Assembly (NCBI GenBank): GCA_001600055.1
Contig: BCIV01000003.1
Span: 1,183,162-1,247,161 of the forward strand
Length of the DNA stretch: 64,000 bases
Source of the DNA: Filobasidium wieringae
Lineage: Eukaryota > Basidiomycota > Tremellomycetes > Filobasidiales > Filobasidiaceae
Direction of reading: 5' to 3'
A model generated the notes under the pieces. It did not search any database. It had not been told where the DNA came from and worked only from the letters and a program-made list of their open reading frames with translations. Positions 11,945-22,898 of this stretch are shown here, piece by piece; position 1 is the stretch's first letter, and every line of letters begins with the position of its first letter. Position numbers and translations under genes: made by a program.

Positions 11945-12988
11945 ATTGGATTGAATTCTAGCGTAGTGATTGGACACGCTTAATGTCGGGAGGCAACATC
12001 GACCGATCAAGCCCTGCCTTTATATATGTACGGCGCGCGTTCTCACACTTACTCCTCGCTCCTTTCATGGCGATGCAATCTGAGCTCGGAAGCGCAGACG
12101 ACAGCCTTCACATCAAGCGTGAGCGTGTCCGGTCTCTTTCTACCTACGTTATCGGGCATTCAGTAATCACCCTTCTGGCTTGGAAACGATAGGTATCAAG
12201 AAACGTGCTGGGATTTTCAATGACCTGCTTGAATCGACAAACCATCAATTTTACAACGTAGACATGTGGAAACTGAATGTCCCGCCTTTTGGGCGGGGAA
12301 CTTTAGATTGTGGAGCAGCAAATCGTTTTCATCACAATGATAGTGGAAGGTTCGAAGGAGAACACGCCTTTGTGGGCCCTGAAAATGTACCGCCTGTCTA
12401 GTTTCTAGACGCAGACATTCAGCGATTAGGACGCTGGTCTAGTGGAGGAAACGCTTACTGACGCTACATCGACACTCCATTGTCGTCGTCAAACGTTATA
12501 GCAGGGCAACTCTATACCAGTACCTCTCGTTCGGCTACTGCTACTCGACCTCGGATACTCTGGAGTCTTGAGTGATGTGTGTTTTCTTTGGAGGGCTCAC
12601 CTACATACGCCGACCATCTTCGACGCCGGCTCTTTCACACTAGGAGCAGGCGAGCGGCGCCTTCGGCGCGCTCATGATTCCATCATGCTCCGCACACAAC
12701 AACGTTTCACTTAGTTCACTCTTGAAACGGCTAATGAGTGGTGGAGAGGGAGTTCTTGGACGCGTGTCGAGAGATGGACAGTTCCTCTACTTCATTATCG
12801 GAAAATCACCAATAACGAAACCGACTCCGCCTCAACAAGACCACCCACCCACCCTGCTGACGTCATCTAGATACTGGATAGAAGTCCTCTTGGATACACA
12901 CGGCTGCTCCTATGGACCTTTACGGACTGCCTTCTTGCCTCTAGCACGTTTCTCTCGCTGGTCATTGCTAATCTTTTTTCACAATAAA
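11945..12988. other. intergenic region with a GC-rich hairpin
   Basis: No supported gene. It contains the promoter of the minus-strand gene at 11944 and the 3' flank of the histone deacetylase. Around 12652-12674 lies an imperfect GC-rich inverted repeat (arms GAGCGGCGCC and GGCGCGCTC around TTC) that could form a hairpin. Confidence 0.4.
12019..12026 (-). promoter_or_regulatory. TATA box of the 187-residue gene
   Basis: TATATAAA followed by GG on the minus strand, about 75 bp upstream of the ATG at 11944. It supports that ATG rather than an upstream non-ATG start. Confidence 0.55.
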
Positions 12989-15788
12989 CTATACAACACT
13001 CATCGGACTGCCTGTTCTCAACCGAGATTCCGCGTCCCCTATCCGTACAGCCGCACTGGCCCTTACTGCCGCAATCTTGCCTCCGTTTGTTTTCCCGTTC
13101 CCGTTAGTTCCGTGGGATACGATGGAGACGATATCATGAGAGGGAGTTATAGGCGGAAGATTCGCTGACGAGAAGAACGACCGCTTCTTACGCGGGCCAG
13201 AACCGGCGGCACCAGAGCCCAGCCGCGCGTTCACATCGAATTGAGAGTTATTGTATCCCGATACGATCGTTTGCTTCCCCCGACTTCGACTTCCAGTTCT
13301 CGCATTGAGTGCTGCATTGCCCAACGATATCTTGCCTGTTCGAGCGTTTCCTCCTGCTTGTCGTTTTCGCCTGCTCGATCGCCCGTATCCACCTCTCCCT
13401 GTCATATCGTCGTCGCTTTCCAGTTGATCCTCCTCGTCATCAGACAGAGCATCCCCTGCCGTTCTTGCTCGTACAATATCTGATTCGGTAACCGAGATTA
13501 GTCCCGTGGCCTAGCTTTTCTGGACCATGCCAAATACCTCTGATCTTGCTATCCAACTCGAAATCGACATCGTCATCACCTCCAAGGGGTTTGGTCCCGA
13601 TCCCTGTTGCTTGCCCTACCGACATTCCCGGAACTGCTCGAATCTGGGCGCTGGGAGCAAAGGGCATGTTTCGTAGGTTTTCGACAATGCGCCGCCTGGT
13701 TATCAAAGGAGGCTGTTATCAATGCACGTTCCTCGGGCCGAAAGCATCTGCTCCAACCTACTTGATATTTGACAGATATTCGGTACTGTTGTAGTCATCC
13801 ATGTTGTTTGGCAATACCTCGAGTTTGTATCTCGGTCCAAAATACTCCATACTGTAATGTCGCAAGTCAGCGTGATTGGTGCGGTACAGCTTGAGACATC
13901 GCAATCCTGACGCACTATTCATTGTATGGCAAGTTCTCATCTAGCTCTTGGCCGCACATCACCGCTGTCTCATTCGTCCATGCCCGTGCGACGTTCTTAC
14001 TGGGATGGAGTGTGTAAGTGCATAAGCGACCTGAATCATCGATGAGTCCATCAGACTCACGTTGTATATCCTCCCCCACCGACGACGATCGTCGGCACAC
14101 CAAACGTTTTCACAAATCTTGCACAGTCCGCGTGCCCTGATGTGGAAAAGAGATTCAATTCTGATGATCCGCCTGCTTGGAACAAGCTCGGACTGACCAT
14201 CCATCGACAAGTTGAAACAGCCCAACTTGTCTCCTGCTAAGGAGTCCGCACCGCATTGCAGCACAATCGCAGTTGGTCGATACCAGTCCATGATATGTTG
14301 TATCACCTGCAGTATAACAAGGACAGGTTAGCGACATTATAAGGCCTACAGCGAGGTCAATCCTTACCGTCTGGAAGATATCTTTATAAGCAGCATCACT
14401 AATCCCATCTCGTAATGGCACATTGACGGCATAATTCTTTCCGGCTTTGATTCCTGTATCCTAATTCGGTGAACCGAAAGTATCAGCTGTCATAGCCATT
14501 CCGGAAGCACCGTTTGGCATTCACCTTGACGTCACCCGTTCCCGGGAAGTAATCCCCGAATTTGTGGAAACTGGCTGTCATCACTCTATCGGTCGAATAG
14601 AAGGCCTCCTCTACTCCATCTCCGTGATGAATATCGATATCGATATACAGCACTCTTGGGTGATGTCTATGTTTAAAGTGATTTCGCTTTAGCCGGTTGT
14701 GATTCATGTTTCCGATCAGACTTACCGAAGTAATTCCAAGATTCCCAGCACACTGGTTGAGGAACAAGCCATCGATAAGTGGACCGACCGCCTGCGTTGC
14801 TCTAAGTTCAAGCACTTACATATCGTTCACGTAACAAAACCCACTTGCCTCCGTTTTCTTTGCATGATGCAGCCCACCGGCCCAATTGATTGCTATATCC
14901 GCTGTCCCCTGATTCAATCGCTCAGCCGCACCTGATCCATCAGAGTTCAGCTTGTAATACGGATTGTATATTGAGACTGAAACAATGCGTACCGATGGAT
15001 CCGCCTGCTGAAATCGAGCAGAACTCAAAGACCCCCTCGAAAGCTGGACAATCCTCACCCGTCAGGCCTACCTCGAACCATGTGTATCAGTATAAGTAGA
15101 ACGGTGAGTGCTGGACAGAGCATAGAACTTACATCGCACTCCACCTCCAGTCATCTCCTCTGCCGTCTCTGGCGTAACGGCTTCCAAGAAATCGATGTAT
15201 TCGTCGGAGTGGAACCGAGTCAGTTGGTCTTTCCCAGCTCTTATTGGTCGCTAGGTATGAGATTGAAGATCGATTGCAGGTAATAGAAGAGAAGATTGAT
15301 TGACGAAGGAAGGAAGAAAAGGCGAAAGTCAGACCATTTCGAAGCTTATTCAGAAACTGGACTAACGTAGATCTCCATCTTATCCAGCAATCCGTAGTTC
15401 AGTGCCAAGTTATGAGTCATCCTCATTCTATGTGGCTTCATGCAATGACCTAGACCGTATGAGAAATTACCAACATCATCTGCAAGCAACCCGACCAGTC
15501 GGATCAGTTTCTGGCAGCTTTGTAAGCTGTGAGAGGAGATACGTACGGTCATAATAGCTACGTCGAAGGAAGAGATGGTTCAAAGTCAGTAAAAGTCACT
15601 CGAGCCGGCCTCAAAGTCACTTCGTAGAAGCGTTTCGGTGAAAGTAAAGCTAGTGGCACATACTAAGCTATCCTCTTGTTATTCTGTACGATATCGTTCC
15701 CATTCACATCCGTCTCCATCAAGCTCAACTTGCTTCGGAGCTGAGCAGAGCCATTGGCAGGTAGTACGGAAGGTTCAGGAGCGTCCAT
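12989..15788 (-). CDS. RPD3: class I histone deacetylase, Rpd3 type
   Basis: About 15 small exons join in frame to about 607 residues from the ATG at 15788 ([10 protein letters not shown]). The catalytic domain is complete: RIAYYYDHDVGN at the start, GGLHHAKK with the His-His pair, [12 protein letters not shown] with zinc-binding Asp and His, [21 protein letters not shown] with the third zinc-binding Asp, and GGGGYT with the catalytic Tyr. [13 protein letters not shown] matches Rpd3/HDAC1/2 rather than the HDAC3/Hos2 form. The enzyme removes acetyl groups from histone lysines in Sin3-type repressor complexes. Exon 2 is only 11 nt (15557-15547) and encodes YYYD. The tail (about 165 residues after the fold) is acidic, then Arg/Gly/Asn-rich with repeated NARTG-like motifs, much longer than and unlike animal HDAC1 tails. 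It is divergent from the AA9 gene. Confidence 0.95.
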
Positions 15789-17162
15789 CTTGTAATAACG
15801 AGAAGCTTGAGGCCTGAGTCGGCTCGAGCAGTATTGCCAGTGTAGACGTTCAGGAAGGGTGTCCTAATTCTACAAGAAGCTCTTCGTGGGTACGGGATGA
15901 GTCAACTTTCGCTTCCAATTTCGTTCAAATCACACAGGCGTTATCCAAGCTGATTAATCGTTTGGGAAGTATGGGTAACAGTTTTAGGGATGTGGTAAGT
16001 TGGTATGTAAGTAAGACTGCTCTGTGTAGTAAGTAGTAGTGGTAATAACGGTTGCTTGACATTCACCCGGAGTTGTCCTGAAATGTAAGTGACAGGAAGC
16101 AAGAAGTCATGCTATACGTCTGCATATATATATAACAGCCTTTTTGTGAGTTTGCTATCGGCAGGGTTCGATGCATACGTATAACGCACTCGCCTTTTAC
16201 TAGTGCGCTCCGTGTATTATGCCCTGATGCCGAGTTCGAATTTCTTATCACCCATTTTCATTTGGGACCCATTTAAATATTTTTTGCTTTCGCGAGTTGT
16301 TTTTACACGTGTTATCAACTTTTATATAGCCATCCTAAACCTATCCCTCGATAGCTTCTTCAATCCACGTCCATGTTTGGTTCCATACAACCGGTAACCA
16401 GGGCACTCCTTCTGTTGCAAGCTATCGCCTGATGGACGCGGACTGATGAGCTGCATTCTTTCGCCATCATTGGTCTTTCGGTACCCCTTCGCCCAGCTTG
16501 TCTCCTGCATCCGGTGGGAGCGCAGCCAATGCCCAGCCAGGAACTCATCTTCCAGCAAAGTCCCTTTCCTATCGATATCATCCATCGTAGAGTCGAATTT
16601 GATTGGTTCCGAGACGGATCGGTATCCGATCTGGAACGTAAAGATGAAACGCACGCGTCGTCGTTGAAGCGATGTAACGACGGAGGTACTGCCCAGGCTG
16701 TCGGGCGTCTGTCGAGGGACGACGCCTTTGTGACGCGCGATCTTCTATCCCGTTGTCGGGGTTTCATCGCCATCACCACCAAAGGAAGGTGAATTCAGCT
16801 TGAAACGGAACAAAGGGACTTTCGTCGCTGACGCGGTGAAATCGAAGCGAATCGAGATCGAAGCCACGTTTGAGTGCTTTGTGCTCGTCGTTGGCTTGGC
16901 TGGCCTCGCTGGCGACTCTGAGAGATATATAAATCCCTCATGCATCCTGTTTCTTCCTCTTTCCCCTTCTCATCCTCCTCTTCCCCCACCACGCACTTTC
17001 TCTCATCTTCTCTCATTCTCAGGACTCGACAAGCAACGTGAATTGACTTCACCTCGCTCAACAACAATCACTCTCACTAGGCTAGCACTTCACGACTCGA
17101 CACTTTCATCTTTACACTACACAACGCCAGCCGTTTAGAAAATCAAATCGACTTTAGCAAAA
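15789..17162. other. divergent promoter region between histone deacetylase and AA9 gene
   Basis: About 1.4 kb between two divergently transcribed genes. The AA9-proximal 250 bp holds a TATA box and a CT-rich leader. A 110-codon minus-strand frame at 16322-16654 has protein-like composition but no start or splice context that convinces, so it is not called. Confidence 0.45.
16926..16933 (+). promoter_or_regulatory. TATA box of the AA9 monooxygenase gene
   Basis: TATATAAA lies 237 bp upstream of the first possible ATG (17163) and is followed by a CT-rich tract typical of fungal transcription starts. This fits an inducible secreted enzyme gene. Confidence 0.5.
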
Positions 17163-19100
17163 ATGTCTCTTAGCAACGTGAGTACCGATTCTCCCCGTTT
17201 CTTCATATGATACGGTGCTCGATCCTCATGCTAATATCTCCGCTTTCTTTTCGACAGATGAAGATCATCTCCGTCCTTTCTGCTTTGGCTTTCGCCTTGC
17301 CCACTGCCTTCGGTCACGGTCACGTTATGAAATGGACCATTGATGGTGTCGATCACGCTGGTTTCAACCCTTCTAACGCTAATGAGCTCGGAGCTACCGC
17401 TGAAAGGCCCACTACCAACAGCGACCAAGGTGAGTCTCTTGCGAACCGCACTGGTTTGTCTGCGTCCAATTAACTCAACTGGATAACCAGGTTTCGCCGA
17501 TTACAACAGCGCTGTGGTAGCTTGTGGTGGTACTTCCGCCGGTACCGGACTTGAGACTTGGGATGTCAAGGATGGCTCAAAGGTATGTCGTTTCTCGTTC
17601 ACCATCAAACTAACACATGCTAACTTGTGCCTTCTTCTTACTAGGTCACCGCTGTTTGGAACACTTGGCCCGAGTCCCACAAGGGTCCAGTCACCGAGTA
17701 CATGGCCGCCTGTCCCGATGCAGGATGTGATGGCGTCGACGCCGCCAGCTTGAAGTGGTTCAAGATCGAGGAAGCCCTCTACAACGGCGCATGGCCTACC
17801 GACGCCATCGCTGCTGGCGGTAACGACAACGGTAAGACCAGCTTCACCATTCCCTCTGGCCTCAAGTCTGGGTAAGCTCGGATCTTCTTTCGTGTATCTC
17901 GTACGAACCACGCTTATAACGTCCGAGGTCTTAGAAACTACTTGGTTCGACACGACATCACCGCGATGCACACCACTGGTGCTCCCCAGGTCTACCCTGT
18001 CTGTTTCCAGGCCAAGTTGACTGGATCCGGTAGCGCTGTTCCTGCCGCCACCGTCTCCTTCCCCGATGTCTACGCGTCTGGAGGTAAGTCTCATTCACAA
18101 CACATGATGCCGATCATTCGAAACGACCAAACTGATCATAAATATTCGATAGACTTCCTCACTTGGAGCTTGTACAACGGTGCAGACCAGACCACCTTTG
18201 TTAACGTCGGTGGCGCCGTCTACGGATCCGGTTCTGCTTCGCCCGCACCTGCACCTGCGCCCAGCTCCGCCGCTGCTTCCGCTTCCGCAAGTGCTACTGA
18301 AGCTGCTCCTGTTCCTTCTTCGGTCGCTGCCGTTCCCTCCGCTGTACCTACCTCGGTCGCTGAGGAGTCTACCGTTGCTGAGATGCCCGTTCCCACTTCC
18401 GCTGCTGAGGAGTACCCTACTACCTCTGCCGCCGAGGAGGAATACCCCACCACTTCCGCTGCCGAGGAGGAGTACCCTACTTCTTCTGCTGCTGAGGCAT
18501 ACCCCTCCGCACCCGCTTCCGACGCTTACCCTGCTCCTTCCGCTTCGAGCGCCGCTCCCGTCGTACCCACCTACGCTCCTGAGCCCGTCGAGTCCTCCGT
18601 CGCTGCCCCTGTCGCTGAGCCTACCTCTGCTGCTGCTCCTGTCGCTACCGGATCTACCGGGACCGGTGGAAACTTGCAGTCTTTCACTGGGGCTATCGGA
18701 GGAGCCGCTCCCGCTGTTACCGGTTAGTTGCTTCACATTCGAGAGCCTTTCGATAGGACGAGACTGACACGCTTGATATTTCCCTCAGTTGATGGAGAGA
18801 AATGGGTCACTAGCGGAAACCACTTCAACTTCAAGGGAGACGCTTTGTACAGGTCTTGTGACAACCAGAGGCAGGCTTGTTTGGACTTTGCCAACTCTCA
18901 GTACGGCCAGACCGACGTAAGTACTTTGCCTAAAATGTGCACTTGACTAGGCATAGGCTGATCGTTGCTCCATGACGATGATTTAGACTCTCCGTGGTGT
19001 CTGCGAGAAGCAAGCTACCGACTGTCACGGCTCCATCAGCTACACCAAGAGGGACAAGATCGCCGCTTCTTGGGCCAAGAGGGGAGCTTCCGTCTTCTAA
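17163..19100 (+). CDS. secreted AA9 lytic polysaccharide monooxygenase with Ser/Pro/Ala-rich linker and C-terminal cysteine domain
   Basis: Eight exons (17163-17177, 17258-17429, 17491-17582, 17645-17871, 17935-18083, 18153-18722, 18789-18916, 18987-19100) give 488 residues, or 483 if the start is the ATG at 17258. From 17258 the signal peptide MKIISVLSALAFALPTAFG ends right before His-Gly-His-Val, leaving the N-terminal His of the copper-binding histidine brace. The second brace His is in WPESHKGPV and the axial Tyr in QVYPVCFQ. AA9 enzymes oxidatively cleave beta-1,4-glucans with copper and peroxide or oxygen. After the fold comes a 170-residue Ala/Ser/Pro linker with tandem EEYPTTSA units. 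The end is a cysteine domain with two C-x6/x5-C-type pairs (CDNQRQAC, CEKQATDC), possibly wall or substrate attachment. AA9 proteins are known in Cryptococcus (Cel1). The MSLSN microexon may instead be leader. Confidence 0.92.
18401..18505 (+). repeat. tandem EEYPT(T/S)SAA repeat inside the AA9 linker
   Basis: Three to four near-identical units of about 30 bp, each encoding a variant of EEYPTTSAA, lie in tandem within the linker exon. They are acidic and Tyr-containing within an otherwise Ala/Ser/Pro linker, and the copy number is likely to vary between strains. Confidence 0.75.
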
Positions 19101-22019
19101 GCTCGTACATGGATTGGAGCCGGACTTTCCGGGCATTTCGGTTCACTCCTTGCGTAGTGGTCGACTGTTCTATTGATCACGTGTCGGCGTTGTTGCCTTT
19201 ACCTTATAAAGCGGATGTAGTTTCAGATTTCTTCGTAGACATAGATGTTGATCAGCTATACTATGAGATGCATTCCCTTGAACTGGTTCCCATTTGCCGT
19301 TCGGGTTGGGCCTTGCTTGCCTCCTGCTATGAGACGGTTCGTTGCACGTTGAAACTCCAAGGTAGACACGACGGATTGGCGGAAGTACCCAGAGTATTCC
19401 GGAGCATAGGCAGAACCCGGAATCCTGCAAGTCAGCACAAGCAGAGCCCGGATTCCTGTGCATTCGGGTCCAGCTGGTAATCTTCCCAGCGGCTACGAGA
19501 TGGTCGGATGACATCGATTGACAAAGTCAAAGTGATTGCCCACAAAACCAATGACTCGCCTTTCCCGCTTTCCCATGAACCATACCCGAAAGTCAGCTCC
19601 ATGACCTCCGAGATGGGGATCTGACTCTCGGTGGTCTCGGGCGAATTAGCTCGATGAATTCCAGAAGTCGAAGATGAACGTTGACTGGCAGAAATGACGA
19701 ATGACCAACCGATGATTATCAGATTCAGGGCTCTCGGCGCGTTTTCGAGATGACTTGTCGCCCCGACTCAGGTCCACGCCCGGACATCCCTTGAATCGAT
19801 ATCCCCTGCCGCAGTCGAGCGGTTTCATCAGGGGATCGATCTGCCGTGATTGGTCGGTCGATACGTGAGTTCCAGTGATCCAGTCATCGGAACTGTCCTC
19901 CCTCGGTGCATACCGGTTTGCATTCCAGTATATTCGGATGCGAAGACGACGATGATGAGTAATCACCCGAAGTCATCCGTTTGGAAGGATCAGTCAACGT
20001 TCGGGTAGCAAATCACGCAGGAAGCAGATTGACGGAATAAACAATGCATGTTTTGCGAGAACACATACATCGTCGATTTCCTCCTAGAGCTTCTAGCTTC
20101 TAGAGCTGTTGGGCTAGAGATCGTTCCGCTCGTCCGATCCTTCCATTCCTCGATCTCGATTCTACCCGATATCCGATGAGACCATCTAACTCCCGCTTGA
20201 TTGCATATTCGAATGAAAGCGTACCCGCCCTTTGCTAGGCTGTCCGAGGATGAATCGATTCATCCAGATTCGGAATGCGACGATAGCGGAAGTACGTCGG
20301 GATTGTAACAAAGGCGACAAGGACCAATCCCCGGTTGGTCAGTACCCATTTTCGATTTCAACACGAAACCCTACGAGGCCGACCGACGACTCGTCGCGCG
20401 TAGAGTTTTGTCCCTGAAAATCATTTAGATCCTCGGCAAGAAATTGAGCCAACCACTTCGGGTCTTTTTTTCTTTCCCGTTTTTGCATGCGCGATTGGTT
20501 GCGTCACCTTCCGGAACGACCGGGGTCACGTAGCGTACCGGAGTAATCGCTGTGATTCTCCCGAACGCCAAAAGAAGGTCGACGGAAAGGGATGGAAGGC
20601 TGGACGGAAGGTGCGGAAAATTTAGCAGGAGGTTATTGTGCAGCGGCCGCAGCGGAGGGTTTCTTTTGTGGCAAGAGTTGGCGAGATTGCGAGTAGAGTT
20701 TCAACGTGCTCGGACAAAGAAAGAAGTCGAGGATAGGATTAGAGTTGCAGTTACATAGGGAGACAGGAATAAGAATAAGAACGAGGATGAGCGGATGGCG
20801 GTGTAATCAAAGAACGATCTTGATTTTCAGGGACAGAAGATGGTTTGAACGAAGAGTATAATCGTTAGAAATAAGAATCGTGTTTCATACGTTCATGTCT
20901 TTTGAGATGGTTGTAGAGCGAGACGATCATTCCCTGATCTCCGCCATCGCCCGTTCACCGTCCATCATCCCGTATCTGATACCTAATTACAAGCCCTCAC
21001 GAGCAGAAACGATCCGAGACGAAATCAAGTCGCGGAAAAGCCACACGATGTCGTCAATGGCTCTTAGCGTAGAACAGTGAGGACGAGGCATCTGTGGGCT
21101 TCCTGCCTCGTAGTTCTTGGCAGGAAGCGAATTTTTTTAGGATATCACCCAGTGATCACGTATAGCCGATGTTGGTTGGTGGTTCTTCTCGATCCGATCC
21201 GATCTCGCTGGTTCTTTGTGTACGGAGAGTGTTTGAGGATGAGGTAGGAGGTGGGGGTTCCGCGACACGGCGTTTCCATTGTGAAATCGACCACATGCTT
21301 CTCATATCGCCGCAGAACGGCCTTGGCAGACGGATCCCGAGGTGTTCTATTGTGATCGTCAGTGGTTTGTGAATTCGAGGATGGCTGGTGTCGGATGAGG
21401 TGGAGAAGAATGGCTGGCTGGTTGGCTGGTTGGAATCGAGACGCATTGTGCGATCCGTTTCGCTGATCGTTATTGTGTTTCGTGAGCCAAGTGATTGGAC
21501 GTCGATCTCTTTGTGTCACCGATCACGGATGAAAGTGCGGGAATGATGTTTGACCATCCATTGTGGCCATTGTGTGCCTGCCGAAGAGCGGGAAGACAAT
21601 GAGCGAATGGACGACGGTTGAGAGAGCAGGTGTTGGCAAACTCTGCTGTGATAGAGTTCGATGCTGAGTCGCAGCGGGAAGCGATGAGCGAGCGAGAGCG
21701 GGGGAGAGGATCAAACTGTGATGAGTGGCGTTCCTGAGACAGCCACCGATGAGAACCCAGATCATGATCATCCGGTCCTTTTTCTTCCTTTCCGGGTGAA
21801 AGCGCAGCAACGCACGCCCGGATGTACCGCTGCCGTACCGCGACCGGATGGGCGTATCGAGGATCTCGCCGGGCGGCTGCTATCGCTTCCATTCGCAAAT
21901 TACGTAAAGCAAACCTATCGCGCGCCATATTCAATCAGGGGGAATGGCTGGATCGTCCCTGCACCTTCGCTCAGTCAGAGGTGACCACACCGCCAGATCT
22001 CTTTCTCCCCTGAGACAAC
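19101..22019. other. long gene-free stretch upstream of the PCL cyclin
   Basis: About 2.9 kb with only short, overlapping, non-protein-like frames on both strands. The left end is the AA9 3' flank. The right end should be the cyclin promoter. No transposon, RNA gene or repeat array was recognised. It is the longest gap in an otherwise dense window. Confidence 0.45.
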
Positions 22020-22898
22020 CTCGCTCGCTGTCTATATCCTCTTCCTACTCTTAATCAGTCGACATCGTCAGAGAGACCACTCACTTGACCGTTCACTCCA
22101 CAACTCGTTGCCTCTCCTCTCTCTCTCTCCTTCTCGGGTTGTTTATATTAACAGTCAAAGAGCCACCAACAACCAACCACTTCGATACCTCGACACCCCC
22201 TATATATCATAGCACAACCTTCCACTCTCGATCGACATCCCGATCCTCTACGTTCTTTCTCCCTTTCATCCTTCTCACTCGTCCTCGTCCTTGACGGTTT
22301 CTGGTCACCTCAACTCAACTCAACTCTCCTACTCTTCAGCTCTCAAACGAGCCAGAGTCATCGGATCGGATCGAAATCGAACCGTTCTTGTCAGTGTGAA
22401 CGATCTGGATCTACGCTAGGCGAATAGGTAAGTCGAGCTTGTCTTGTCTCTTGTTTCCTGTCACTCTAGACGGTCCTGGTCATGGTCCTGGTCAAGTCGA
22501 GAGTCAGGTCGAAATCGTCATCGTTTGCGATACGGTCTAGACCTCGACCTATATTTAATCTTTGACCGTTCCGATCGTCTCATCTCCTCCCCACCTCCTC
22601 AATCTTACAATCTTGATACCTCATCCTCTCATCGCCTTCCTTACTTCTTGTCCAGCTTGACTGACCGATTCTTTATTACCCCTAAACCAGATCAGTCAAT
22701 CATCACAACAACAACAAACCATCAACCACTTCGATCGTCTTTCCTTCAGTGAAAGATCATCTCAGTGATTAGATACCTGATCGTTAGAAACGATCAAACA
22801 TCCATCTCGATCCCTGGTCGGAAACCCAATTCTGCTTTAACAAACTCGTCCTCTTTCATAATCATCCTTCTATCATAATAACAACATCAACCACAACG
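22020..22898 (+). promoter_or_regulatory. long ATG-depleted 5' leader of the cyclin gene, with likely leader intron
   Basis: The 879 bp before the cyclin start are CT-rich and contain only one ATG on the plus strand (22482), against about 14 expected by chance. That single ATG lies inside a plausible leader intron from GTAAGT at 22428 to CAG at 22690, with the branch-like CTGAC shortly before the acceptor. If spliced, the leader has no upstream ATG. The transcription start is not fixed by sequence. Confidence 0.55.

Noticed and set aside
12652..12674. GC-rich inverted repeat as an intrinsic terminator
   Set aside because: Bacterial-type terminators do not apply in a fungal nuclear genome. 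The hairpin is noted only as sequence structure.
9038..12988. Interpretation of the small-gene region as a defence or secondary-metabolite cluster
   Set aside because: No enzyme, transporter or regulator typical of such clusters is present, and the ABC transporter alone is not enough.
16322..16782. Overlapping 110- and 140-codon minus-strand frames upstream of the AA9 gene
   Set aside because: The 110-codon frame has fairly protein-like composition, but I could not find a start codon context or introns that extend it. Overlapping frames on both strands suggest chance openness.
17501..18736. Long minus-strand frames opposite the AA9 gene
   Set aside because: They mirror the AA9 exons and its Ala/Ser-rich linker, and they ignore the introns that the AA9 fold requires.
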